Source of the DNA: Rhabdornis inornatus
Taxonomy: Eukaryota > Chordata > Aves > Passeriformes > Rhabdornithidae
NCBI GenBank assembly: GCA_013397075.1
Contig: VWZS01009594.1
Location: 520,694-584,693, forward strand
Reading direction: 5' to 3'
DNA: 64,000 nt
Part shown: one piece after another, positions 33,091 to 46,500 of the stretch
Position numbering within the stretch: the first letter of the stretch is position 1
How the letters are laid out: the number at the start of each line of letters is the position of its first letter
The notes under the pieces: model-generated
What the model was told of the DNA's origin: nothing
What the model saw: only the letters and a program-made list of their open reading frames with translations
Databases searched by the model: none
Translations under genes and position numbers: made by a program

Positions 33091-34542
33091 CTTGAAGTTC
33101 TGAAAGGCCAAGGTCCTGTTGTGCCATTCAGTGTCCCCAAGATCTGCAGACTGGGCTGTTTTGCTTACCTTTTTCAGGTCTGGAAAAGCAACCACAAGTT
33201 CTGGGGTTCTGGGGTTGAACAAATGCTTTAATTTGTCTCCATCTTCGGGAAATGGGTGTCCCTACGATCCATTAGGAACAATTCTTGTTCCTAATGTGGG
33301 TCCCATCTGTTCTTGCTCGGTACCACGCCCTTTCTGCTCTTCCTTTGATGAGCCTCAGTTGCAGTTTTGGAGTGAAGAGTGCTGTCTGTATTACACTGAT
33401 GTTTTCACACTGACTTATCTTCTGAGCACCATCTTAAACACTCATATTTGGGGTTGAAATTGTGGTGGGAGAGGTTTGACTTCCCATGAGGTGATAAACT
33501 GTATTTAATCCCAGCAGAGGAAATATTATGTGAATGCTTGGTTTCATTTGTGCTTTTGCTAATGAAATATTCATGCTTCATAAACAGGCTTTTCATGCCT
33601 TTAAGCCATTTTAATTTCCTCATTCTAAATAGTCATGAATATTTGAATTGTTCATGTGGTGTTGGATTAAACAGCTGCTGGGAAGAGGCTGCTTTCTCCC
33701 TGGAGAGGGGCACCTGCCTCCAGGTGCTGCAGGACACTCCTTGCTCTACTCAGACCAGCAGCAGTTGAGTCTCATCAGCCCTTCTTGGCTTCCTTGGAGT
33801 TGCTCAACTTGCAGAAACCATCTTGTGTCACAGTTCGGAATGAATGGAATGAAAATTCCCCTTAGCCCATCAAAATTTGACTTACGAGCTTGGCCTGGGG
33901 CCAGCCTCATCTTCAGAGATGGAAAAGGCCATCGATCTCACTTAAAAAGATCTCACTTACAAATCAAATTCCAGCCAGAGTAGCAAAAGGAGAATCCAGG
34001 CCAGACTCCTGACTCCACAGGGACTCTTCAGCCATGGACACCTGGAGCTGCCCCAGGTGTGCTCTGGGATTCCTGACTGGAATTCCCATGAACCAGGCTT
34101 TGAATGAGGTGATGTCCAGCCTGGAGTTTGTTTTACCTCCATATGTGCTGGGTTTATCTGGTTTCACTGGACCTTCCTTAGCACATCTGCTCTCCCTGCC
34201 TGATGAAAGCTTCCTTAGAGGGAAGTTTTACTGGAGTCTTTTTATAGCAGCTGGGTGAGAGAGTGTTTAATAATTTTAGCACCTGGGTGTTGAATAATAT
34301 ATGAGGTCAGATTTATGAATGAGATCAGTCTTTCAGGGTGCCTTGTACTTCTAAACTCTGAGGCTACTGATGCTGTGCCCCAGACTGCTGGTCCTGCCTC
34401 CAGCTGCCTCTGGTCCTTGCCAGAGCACAGGTAACAACATTTCATTGTGGGTAGGGAGCAGCAACTTGGGGAGTGATATCCATGGCACGTGGCATCAGGT
34501 GTGGAACAAAAACCTGACAATCAGTGAAGTAACCAGAACCGT

Positions 34543-34585
34543 GGGGAATTAGCTCAATAGGAAATGCTCGTTCTTGCATTTTTTA
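34543..34585 (+). pseudogene. tRNA-Ala-like 5' half (degenerate)
   Basis: GGGGAATTAGCTCAA is identical to the first 15 bases of vertebrate tRNA-Ala(AGC). A gctcgttcttgcat stretch then resembles the anticodon arm. There is no T-arm or acceptor 3' half, so it cannot be a working tRNA. Confidence 0.4.
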
Positions 34586-37500
34586 AAGTCTTTTTTTCCC
34601 TGCTGTTTACACGAAGTATATCTACAAAAATCTGCTGGTAATTTAGGAATTCCTCAGAAGCCTTTTGGCTTTCATCCTTACTCTGCAATAATTTTGTAAA
34701 TTCCGATGAAGTGCTGTGGGTCCTGGAGCTCCTCAGAATTGCAGTGCATCTGTTTGGGATGCTGTCAAGTGGAATCCTGTTCTGGTTTTTGACTACCCCA
34801 TGTTTGAGGTGGCTTGTGTAACCTGCAACATCTTAACTGATTTGTCATCACCTGCTGAGTTTCACCAGCTGAAGGTTGACTCCAAGATCTGCTAAACTCC
34901 TACAGTAAATATTTGCTAATATTCCAGTGAGTCCCGTGGCCTCCTCTAGTCAAGAGTCCTTTGCATTGACTTCTGTTCAAAAGTCTGCCTCTCCAGGGGG
35001 ATTTACTGATCTAACACTCACCAAGCCCTTGCATTTCTTTGACTCTTTGCATATCTTCTGACTGAGCAGGCTTTGACACCACCTGAACTTAGCGATATTT
35101 ACTCGAATTCCTTTAAAGATGCAGATTTCACAAGGTATTTGGAGTTACATGATCTCTCTGTGCATCCCTGGGTCATGATTGCATCTTTTTATGGAATGAA
35201 GGAATTCTGAGGGGGGGGGGAGAAAAAAGCAGATGTCTGCACGTAGTTTTGCCTGTAAGTGTGAAATAGGGGAGCTGTGTGTCCTTCAGTGGCAAGTGCT
35301 CATTTCCAGTTCTCTGAAGCCAAACCACAATTTGTTAAGAAGATTTCTGTTTCTTTAAGGGCTTTTTTGGTGACATGTGTTGAGATCACAGCTCCTGATG
35401 CTGCTGTCACATGCTGCTGTTCCTGTATTGGACCAGATGTAAAATTGTTCACTTGTGGTATTTTCAAGTTCTGAAAGAACGGCCTGGCTTTGAGGCTGTT
35501 CTGTCTTTGGGAGTGGAAAAGAGGCATTAGATAGACTTAACTTTTTTTTGAAAATACTTAATTTTTCTTCAAATCTAAGCCATTAAACTGTTCCTGAGAT
35601 AACCTCTGTCTTTGGCTGGGAATGAGGTTTTTCTGGTCTCTGAGCTGTGTGTCGCAGCAACACGCAGAGCAGTTCCTTTGGGTGGTGGTTTAGATGGACA
35701 GCAGATACTGTCCTGTCAGGGCCCAGCTGAGGTAGGAGGAGGGGGGATTTCTTGGAAAGACCTTTTAAGTAAAATAGTTGTTAATGATAAGCCAGGGGAC
35801 CCAACCCTACCATCACTGATGGTCCTGTAGTGCTCAGCTTCTCAGGCTCAGCAGCAGAACTGACTGAGACATAACAAGCCTGCTCTTGCTCTAACTCTTG
35901 GTAGTGGTGGTGTTTTCCATTCTGCCCCCAACAGTTTCTGAGCATTTTTCTGTGCAGACTACAACATTTCTCCTTGGACAGTGCTGGAATATTTGTTCAT
36001 CAGTTCTGTGCTCTTCTGCTGAAGCATTTTGCAGCCCACGTTTCCTGGCTGCTGGGATGCTGCTGCCCTTCCCTTCTGGGTTTAAAAGTTGGCAGTGATG
36101 TGCCCTATGGCTGCCACTTGCCCAATGAGACTTCAGAGAACAGTTTCTGTGTGACTGTTGCGCTGGTCTGATCCAGAGCTTTATTTCCAGAAAAATGGAC
36201 CAGTTCCATGTCCCTGGGCAGCTGCTTACCTGCCCTGTGTCATTTCTCAGCCTTGGATGTTTCTTGCTCTACTCTGGCGTGTCAGGCATTGACTCCACTG
36301 TCCCTCCAAGAAGTGTTGTCCCACCTGACCTTCCTTTTTCCTACTGACTTCCCATATTTCTGTAACTGCAGTGCCCTCCTGGTCATCCTGGGTGGCTCTT
36401 CTCTCTGCTTTCAGTACCTTCTGTGTGCAGCTGGAAACCTCTGCCTAGCTGTCCACCTTGCTGTTGATGTACCTTCAGCTCCCCAGTGTCATCTCTGATC
36501 TTGGACTGATCTTCCCAGCCTTGCCCTGTCTGTCAGCTGGAATTCCCTGGGGCTGGGGTGAGTGAGCTCCTCTGGACGGCAGCTCCCTTGTTCCACCTGC
36601 ACTGTTGGACTCAGTCCTTTCTTGGCCTTTGCACCCCAAGTGAGGTGTTTGTATTCCCCTGTGGTGTGTCAGCCCCAAGCCTGAGCCATACACAGACCCC
36701 AGTCTTGCCCAGAGTCCCCTCACGCTGATTTTTGTGCTCGTTCCTTCTCTTGTGCCTTGACAAACCCCCCTTCCCACAGAGCTCATTCAGAGCTGTGTAC
36801 AAAGATTGCTTTTGCTCTTAGTTCTATCTCCTTCACCCATCTCCTTGCTTCCCTCCTGTTCCACCTCAAACACAGCTTGTCTCCTCCCAGTGTTTATCAG
36901 TTTCTCCCACAGGACTGATCTGTGCCATGTCTGTCTGAGAACTTTCTGACCAGCATTCCTGTGCTTTTCCCTCAGTTGCTCCTTTTGGCACACAAGAAGC
37001 ACCATATAACTTCCAGCAAAGACACTGCCTCCTCCTTCCATGTATAATTTATGGAGCCCACACAAAGTGTGCCATGGCAGGAGGTTTGGAGTGCTGCAAT
37101 CAGTGATTATCATGCTCATCTGCTCAAGTCCTTTCCTGGCTCCATGCTGGATCCTAGCCCATTGCAGTTCTTTTTTCTTGTGGGTCTGGACAGAGCCTGC
37201 CCTGATGTTATCCTGCCTGAGGTTGTTCACGTAGAAAATTATCTGATCAGAGTATCTTTGTGTGTTCCTGTTTAAGGTTAATGTAACTTGGGAAGCCTGA
37301 AGGCTCATTATATCTTCCTGGAAAACAAAAACGGGAGATTTGTGGCAGGACTCTGCAATATGTGGGGTGTGATGTGCTGCTGGGGCTGGATGTGCTGTTT
37401 GGGGTGGCAGGCTTAGCTCCATCTCCAGACACAAAGGGTTTTTGCCCTTGGCCCTGCATCTTTATTCACATCAAGCCAACTCAAGCCGTGTTTCACTGGA

Positions 37501-40500
37501 AGTTCTGGCAGCCTTGGAATAAATCCCTGTTTTCTGGGGCCCCTAACAAGAAGGATTTCTGTCCCTTTCTGGTGGACAGCAGGTGTGCATGGCTACTCCT
37601 CAAATGAATTATGCTTTGGGGCACCAGCTGAAAGTTTCAGGAAAGGCTCCCTTTTCATATCTGCCTCCCATTACAGCATCAGTGCCTTCATCATTGGCCT
37701 GGGGTTTGTTTGGTGCCCAGGACAAACTCCCAGCAGGGGAACTGCAGGGAACTCCAGCACTTCACTGCAGCATCCTGCCCAGAGGGCCCAGGGCAGGAAT
37801 CAGAACCCATCTTTAACAGCTATTGGATGGCAGCAAAGGCTGTCTCACCATGAATAGCAAAGAAAAACAAACTGAAACAAAAAAACTCCCTTTCCCGCTG
37901 TAGGAACAGCATGGCTTTCTTTGGGGAGAGCTCCTCCATGGCATTTGGAGGGGTAAAAACCGCGGTGGCTGTGAAAGCCTTCACACCACAGCCATCAAGG
38001 GCACAATGAAGCTTTCATTCTCCACATCACATCGCTGAGATGTTTACACTAAAACTTTTGCTGTTATTCAGATTGCTACACTGCAGCTAAAAAGGTTATT
38101 TTGTTTACAAGAATGAATGATAAAGTAAATTTCAACTTTAAAAGAAAACTTCAGCTATAGCTCTTTGAAGGCCTCCCCTGCACTGTTTAGAAAGGAACTG
38201 GATATGAAGTCTATAAACTTCTGAGGAGGGAAATGGTGCCTTCCACTGCTCCTTAATACCAGCTTCTTTGTGTGTTATTGCTTCTTGATCCCAGGTGTGA
38301 AGACCAGGGGAGTGAATGAAAACAAGCTCAAAGAGCTGTAAATACATTTTAGGCCTCAGAAGAATCCCAAAACACCAGGCCAGGAGCACCGGAGTCTTCA
38401 AGTGAACTTGCTTAGAAAAACTGTTGCCACTGCATCCTGCAGAGAATGTCCTCCCTTGTTTGCTTCTCAGAATGTCAGAAGGGCACTGTACTGCTTTTCC
38501 TTGTGCTTCCAGGGACAGAAGAACCCCCAGATTCTTTTAAAGCTGGGTGTAAACACCTCCTTGGAACAGTAGCTGTTAAACTTTGTTGAAAACTGCTTAG
38601 CAATGACAAAAAAATGTTATTTCCGAAAGGATCTCTGTAGCACTGAGGGGTTTTTTTTGCAAATGAAAGTCCAAATTTACCACAAAAATGTCCCTGTAAC
38701 CTCTTATAATTCAAAACATATTCCTTGCTTTTCAAAAGCACAGGCAAATTACCAGGGAGCCTTTCTAAAATAAGCCCGAGGTTGGATGTTTGACTTTGTG
38801 GACGGTGCTGCTTGATAACCAGCGTTTCCTTTTTTGAGTTTGCTGTGTCGCAGTCAGAAAGGAGCTTTGCTTTGTGCGGTTTCTGACCTGTTCCAGGTGA
38901 GGACAACATGAGCAACGCCTGTGCTGCAGTACTGGGGTAGAAACAGGACTATCCCTGTCCCTTATTTTCCTGATAAATGTAGCGTTTGTGTCTCCAGCAA
39001 AACAAACAGTGGAAATCTTGTCTTTGTTCTTGTTTTTTGGGCCGTGCTGCATCCTGGCTTTCAAGGATGCAGACATTCCTGAGCTAGACATCTCCAGTGT
39101 CTGGCAGCTGGTTCTCTGACTCTGTGTGGTTACAGAACTTAAACTACTCTAAGGAAACACCAGGGAAAAGCAGATCTGTGTGAAGTGTAAAGCTTTTAAA
39201 CCTGGTATGAAACCCTGAGAGTAGGGCTTGCTAAGAAACTGAAGGAAACCTAAACAATTTTGAAATTACTGGGAATATTTGGCTTCATTTTCCCAATCAG
39301 TCGATAGAAAACATGTTTTCCATTAAGGGCTTACATTTTTGGAGACTTAAAGGGGGGGTTGTTTATTGTCAAAACAAGTCTTGTTTTTCACCAAATATCT
39401 TGGCTGCCTGGTTTGATTTTTGGTGCTGTCCCTGCATCCCTACAGGCGGTGGGTGGTGCCAGGCTGTCACCTGGAGTGCTGGAATCATGGCTGTTGTGGG
39501 GTTTGGATTCGAGTGCTTGTGCCCTGGGGAGCAGTGCCAGGCTCCAGCTGGCTGGCAGGAGTGGGAAAGCCAGGAAAGAGTGATGGGGATACCCATCTCC
39601 TAAAAGATGCCACGTGTACCATGTCCTGTCATGTAGGAAATCTCAAATCTTTCATAAATCTGCAGAATGCCTGATTGTTTCTGTCCTGCTTTTCCTCTGG
39701 GTTTCTGGGTCTTGGATGCTCCCGTGAAGGAGCCAAGGTGGCACCTGGATGAGCCATTGGAGAAGGAAGGTGTTCGCTGTTCCCAGGGCTGCTCTGAGGG
39801 GTTTGGGGCTCTGCTCTCACACCACAGGCTGTGACTGACTTCAGGGCCAGCCCAGATGTGCTGCTACTGAATTTAGGGAGAAAACTTGTGTCAGTCTTGG
39901 TCTTGTCCCAGGAGTTCTGTCTGTAACTGATGGGTAATTGGCTGCTCAGCTGCTTTCCTGAGAGGCTGTTTGTTAAAGTTAGTGAGCAGACCCAGTGCAG
40001 ATGGACAGATCTCTTGTTCTAGTGGACAAACAAAAATGTGTTGTGTTGCAAACTTTATAGCTGAATCATGGAAACTGTAGGTTTGGGACATAATATTTCA
40101 AAATGTTAAACTCCATCTGATACATTTTAACCTTCTGCCTTTCTTGTATTGTCCTTGTACCCAGGAAAAAATAACAGAAGTTAAATGCAGTAAACTTGGT
40201 GAATTTTGAAGTCATTCTGTGGTGCGTTGACCAAATGAAAGGAGTCATTTGCTAGGGTTACATTTATTAATGTGCACTTAAACCACAATAAATCACAGGA
40301 GGGATAAGTGAACAGGTTCTTACAGAAAGACTGGCTTGGTCAGTGTCAGGTTTATGTTGTACAAGGGATGTGGGAAGCTCCAGCAGTTAAGTGGTCAGAT
40401 CAGAATTTGTTGTGGTTTTTTTATCAAGACACCTTTGCTGCCTTTTTTGAAGGCTCCTCTTTACCTGTCCTTGGCTATGTGACATAAATCTTGTGTAGGC

Positions 40501-41852
40501 AGTAATTCCCACAGCACCTTCCCATCTTTTGTGCCGTGCCAAGGATGTTTCACCTCAAGAGCCAAATTTTCTCCTGTTTTGAGGAGCAGGGTAAGCCCCA
40601 GAAACAATCTGGGAAAGCTTTCAGGGGAAAATATCCCCACCTCCTACCTTTCATATGTAGATGTACTGGCTGGCCTTGTTTAAGACAGACGAGCAGCCTC
40701 TGTTTGTCCTAATGAGGTACTTCATGTGAAACCGGTAGCACTAATGGCCAGATTCCAAATAATTTGCTATGTAGGAAAATTGCCCAATTGTGCCCACCCA
40801 TGGGGTCATTCCTGGGTGTCACGTGGAGAGTGGGAGCCTTTGATTCATTCCCTGGCTAAAGGAGTGCAACGGATATTTTGCAAACTAAAAGTTTCTGTCG
40901 CTGAAGACAGAGATTTCTTTGTGTTTTGACCTGGGTTTTGATACTCTTTTACCCTCTACTGTTAGGAGTGCCAAATAGTTTATTCTTTTTTTTCATCGGG
41001 GGAGAAAGCAACTTGAACAAACATCCTGTCCCCTATCAGCTACAAACCATCCGTTTATCCATGAAGACAGGGGAGGAGCAGTGTGAGGGAGCAGCACTGG
41101 CAAGTGCAAGCATTCTCTGATTTTGTTCTGCTCTCTGATGTTTAAACCTTTCAGATATTCCATGATTGTTTCCAACTTCACAGTGATGAAAACTAAAAAA
41201 CTCTTAATTAGGGTGAGGATGGTTGTATTCTTTGTACTCTAACAGGGTGTATTTTAAGAAAAAAACAATACTTATCATGATACAAGTGGTGAAATTTATT
41301 TCTCAGACTTGTTTTTCCCTCCCTGCTCAGTGTTACTGCTACTGTCCCCTTGAGTTGTCTGGGATTAACTTCTCCTGTCATGGAATTTTCACACCAAGGA
41401 TTTTGGCTTTGAAATCGCATCTTTCACTCAGAGGGGAAAAGTGGAATAGTTTTCAGTCTCACAGAAATTTTGAATGAGCACTGAGAAAATAATGGCAGCA
41501 GATGGATTTTTATGGAGTGGGGAATGTCAGAATTGCCTTTCACAGGAACTGTATTGTCACACAAGAGCTGAGGGGTTTCAGGAGGGATGTCCCTGCCCTT
41601 AGGTGCTTCCGGGTGCTGTGTTAATGCCTGGGAACTGATTTGGCTGAAAAAGGATCTTTTGCTTCTCTTCTTAGGATCCCCAAGTGCCTTCCAGTGTGGG
41701 AACTGGTGGCAGGAGGTGATGCTGGGGGTCCTGCTGGTGTGAGGTGACAGACCTTCCTCGGCATTCAATTCCCACTGCCCCCTCCCTTCTCCTACCTGTC
41801 TCATTAGAGAACTCAGAGAAGTCTCCATGGACACCTTTTCTGAGCTGTTTTG

Positions 41853-42184
41853 TCACAGAATGTTAAGGGCTTGGAAGGGATCATTTAGTGCCATGATGTG
41901 CAGGCATCTCCCACTAGACCAGGTTGCTCAAGGCCTCATCCAGCCTGGCCTTGAACATTTCCAAAGTTCGGGCATCCACAACCTCCCTGGGCAACCTGTT
42001 CCAGTGTCTCATTATCCTCAAATAAAAAACTTCTTCCTAATATCTAACCTGAATTTCTCTTTTTTCAATTTGTACCTGTTCTGCCTTGTCCTGTGACTGC
42101 AGTTCATGACAGAGTCCCTCTCCAGCTTCCCTTCAGACACTGGAAGGTGTGAGGTCTCCACAAAACCTTCGCTTCCCCAGGCTG
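41853..42184 (-). mobile_element. CR1 LINE 3' end, older subfamily
   Basis: cacagaatgttaagggcttg, caacctccctgggcaacctg, ttcttcctaatatctaacc and ccagcttcccttcagacact. Confidence 0.85.
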
Positions 42185-43447
42185 TGTTAATGTTTATCAT
42201 GTTAAAGTTTCCTTCCAGCATGATTCTCTTGGTTCAGCCTTGGAGGGCTGAAGGGCCCTGCTCTCAGCCAGCCCCTTCTCCTCTGGGAGCCACAGAGACC
42301 CAGCAGTCCTACCCCAGTGCCAGTCCTTGCTGTGCTGTTCCATTCCATAATCATGCTCAGGATTAATCACTTTCTGGTGCTTCTGGATGCCACTGCAGTG
42401 TTTGTCACTCATTTGCTTTGGGGATTTCACATTTGCAGAGTGTAACTGGCCACTCTTAAACGTAACTTGGATTTTTCTTATTAGCTTTGCCTTCAATTGC
42501 ATCTTGGAGAAGTTGAAATAGCAATAAAAACTGCTTCCTATTAAGTGGATACCATCTTGTCTCGCTGTGACTTGCTTTCTTACCAAGTATATTGTGGGAT
42601 TCATGAAAACTCATTTGTTAGATCACACTTGTGAAGATACTTTAGGTGCTTTGTTCATCTAATTCCAAGTATAACCATCCTGTGATCTTAATCAACTTTT
42701 GCTTTAAAATTTTCCAGCTGGAAATTAACTCCATGGCGAATTTGGCCAACATCAGTGGCAACGTGAAGGTGGCTTTTTTTTTTTATGGACTTAGTTCCTT
42801 CTTTTCTGTGTGCAGATATGACTGTGGTAGGGGAGCACTTTGGGGTTTCCTCCAAAAGTGACTCATGTTTGCCAGATCCACCTATAGCAAAAATAAGCCA
42901 GGCCATTACAGTGTGTATTATTTAGGTTACTGAATATTTTATCCAGTAGTCAGTGAACTTTCCCTGGAAGCCTCTATGAGTTAGTTCGTTTTTCTTCCCC
43001 CATTTGTCCAGAAAGAGCCACAAAACCCCGGCATGAGGGAGGAGGGTGTCTCCATTCAGGATTTTGCTGCTCCCCTGCCATACAGTCTGATTTGGTAACT
43101 GGGAGTGGAAATTGCCCAAGGTTACCCTTGAGAAAACAACACTATTATTGCTGACAGTCCTCTGCCTCCTGCCTGGTTTCTGTAGATCTCGGACTCCTGC
43201 TCGCAGCAGCTGTGGGAGTCCTGGTGGTTAATGAGTGTTAATTTCCTAGATAGTGCTTGGTTGTCTCCATTGCAGTGAGAGTTTCACCTTGCAAAACCTC
43301 AGCTGCAGCAAGGAGCTGGCTGTGGGTGGTGAACTACTGGTAGTTGCGTTTCACAGGAGCTGTGGAGCTGATGGGATGGGCCTGAGAGAACGGGGGAAAC
43401 GCTCTGAGTCTGGAATGTGTGCGGTGTGGATTCCCCAGAGAGCAAGA

Positions 43448-43567
43448 GGGACAGGGGACTGTCCCCAGCTGATGAGCACTGTCCCCTCCTCTGAGAGCGA
43501 GAACTGGTCTGGTTCAGGGACAGGGGACTGTCCCCAGCTGATGAGCACTGTCCCCTCCTCTGAGAGC
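43448..43567 (+). repeat. Perfect 51 bp direct repeat, period 69
   Basis: Copies at 43448-43498 and 43517-43567 are identical, starting gggacaggggactgtcccca. An 18 bp spacer separates them. Confidence 0.93.
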
Positions 43568-46500
43568 AGCATCTCCTGAAGCAGCCAGAGGCAAGGGGCA
43601 AAGCTCCTCATGCTGGATCCAAAGCAAGATCTTCCTGCACAAAATTCCTCACCGGGAGCAGCACCTGCAGCTGGGCCTGGGCTGGCAGCTGTCAAATACT
43701 GCTGTGATGAACTTCACACAACTGGAATAGAAGTTGAAAAGATTTGTAGCTGCGATTTTTTTTTTCAGCTCAAGACACTCCCATTCTTTTCTATTCTCCA
43801 GCATTTTGTTGCTGACATCTTTGTCCACTGGCCTCTGGTCCTTTTAAAACACTTTGTGTGGAGCCGGGGGCAGTTGCTTTGCCGTGTCTGTATCACAGGT
43901 GTTTACAGAATTCCTTCTGAAATAAATGGAAGGCTAAATGGAAGACACTTGTCTCCACTTAGGGATTCTGTGGGTGAAGTTAAACACTTGGATCTAAACA
44001 AAAGTGTGAGCTATGCATTTCCCAGCATGAAATTGCACTGGTTACGGTGCTTCTTTTCCTCCTCCCCCCAATATTTATAGATTTACTTCCTAAAAGAAGA
44101 TTGTTATCAATGCTTTAGTGCCCCCTCAGGGCTGCAGCAACAGGGTGACCTAACTGGGTTCATTCCTCCCAATTTAAATTCCTTCTGTCGAATCAGAAAT
44201 AATTCCTTGGATGTCAAAGCGTTTCCAGCAGGATCGCACCTGCCCGGCGGTGCTCGGCTTCCCTGGATTGCGGGGCTGGAGTCCCGGGGAGGGAGGAGCT
44301 CTGCAGCCCTGGGACTGAGCTCCACTCCACCCTTGGAAGCTCCGGCTGCTGCCGCTGCCCTTCCCTGGCGCTGGCTCGGTTGTGTAACGTCCTGCAGGAG
44401 AACCGGCTCCGGGACACAGCTCTGCGGCAATGATTAATCGGGGAAACATCTAGCAACCTTAAATGGCAGCAAATTTCTTTTGGCAGGTGGAGACTCAGAA
44501 AGTCCCTGCTGCCACGGAGGGAGTGTTGCTCTGAAGCACTTGGATCACATTTTGTTTGCCCTAACACTTTCTCTGGTCTCAAACTTTTACCACTGCAGTG
44601 AAATCTCCTTTTTACACATCTTTGTGCCATGATTCCCACCCAGGTCACAATATGGGGTGACATTTTTTCAAATGCTCACTGAACAGCAGAAGTGCCATTG
44701 CTTCTTGCCGCAGAGAATGTTCCTGTGGGGAAGGGGTGAAGTGTCCCTCTGCAATGATGTGGTGGCAGCCACAGCTGAGTGCTCAGGTTGGTCTTTCTAA
44801 GCCTTAAGAACTGGCACTGCAGATAATCCCCGGTGTCCTCTGGGAGACTGGGCAGGATGAAGTCATGTACCAGCCTGCCAGACCAAATATTTCAAATATT
44901 CTTGTTATAATCTTTCTGAAGGTGAATAAGTAACTGGGTTCATCTGAGAGAGTTCTTTAGGAGTGCCCTGGATTAAGATTGGGGTTTAGATTTAGTGAGA
45001 CAATAACCCACCTTTAAAAGATCCTTGATAAGCCAGTGATAAGGGAGAATTGATTACTCTGAAAATTTTAATAACACTCAATATGTGAATTATTTTTCAT
45101 TTAAAAGCTCCAAATTCTCAGCATTTTTTTTCTGTATATTTTGAATTAGAATTTAGTTTTGACTTGAGGAATAGTTTGCTGGAATTTTTCTTTGTTAATC
45201 TCCTTGTTGGCCAACATGAGTTTTGGTGGTGTACCCATAAATTCCATGGAAGTTTGTTTATTTTGCTGAGGCTCTGTTCAGGGCAGAAAGTACATACCTA
45301 AAACTAAATTTTATATGCTCTAGAAAACTTTCAGATTGCAATGGTTAGGTAGGACTAAAAATGGCTGTTTCTGTCATGTTGCTATTGCTCGAGATGTCTG
45401 TGGTCTGCATGGGCTGTGGTTATGGGGGTGTTCTTAGTTCTTAAATTAATTCTCTCTTTACCAGCAGGGATGGTACCAGGTGTTGTTTGCTTCCAACCCT
45501 GTGCTAAAGCAAAGGCATCAGCAGGCAGGAACTGCACACCACCCAAAACCCTGAGCTGGTGTTTGCCTTTAAGAAACCCAAGAGCACGGATTTGAGACAG
45601 TCAATCTTCCTGCACACAGACAAGCTGTTAGTCTGGCAGGATGTAATTCCATTTTCCTAGTAGTTTGATTTCCTTTTGGCCTGTCTGTGCTTCAGCTCAT
45701 CACTGCTCTTGTGCTGAATTGATGTTGACTCTAAGGTAGTTTTCTGAGTAATTCAAGCAAAGAATATTTGTGAAAAGATTGTGATTTGCTTTTATCTAGA
45801 GCAAATGCAGCCTATCAAGAGAACTTATAAATGCTAAACTTCTAGGCCCATCTGTACATGATTTTCCAAGTCACATTTTATGGGCTGCACATGGTGGCTG
45901 CAGCTCCTAGTGCAGAGAAGCAGCTGGCAGACACTGTTCCTTGGTTTTTAATAGTGTATGAAGGCACAACACACGTCTGACACAGCCCAGAGACTGCCAT
46001 GACTTAAGAGTTCATTCACTTTACTTAAAATCTTTAGGGAAGTCTAATTTCAGGCAGGTTGATTTCCTCAGAAAGCTTTTGTTAGTTTGGCTAGTGGCCA
46101 CATTATGTAAGATACAATTATTTGGCCTCAAAGTAGTGATTTCAGCAAGGGAACAGTGTAGAGCTAGCTGTGGGCTGTGTTGTGGCAGCACCATTCCAAG
46201 TGCCACAGGTGAGGTGTGGCCAAGACTCTGGCTCCTCGGTGCCTGTATCCTATTCCCCTCCCGGTGCCTGTGACTGTCCTCAGTGCAAACAGGGGTATCA
46301 GAAAACAACCAGGAAAACCTTCTCTTTTCATGTTTCCTGAAGGGCTTTGTGGCTGCAGCTGGTAACTCCCATGCACTCTTCTCATGGACATGCTCCAAGA
46401 GGTGCCACAGCAGGGCTGACTCCAGAGCTTTGCCACCCTGAATGTCTGGCTCTGACCAGGGCTGTGTTCAGAGAATCAAGTGCTCTGGTTCTGCTGGCAG

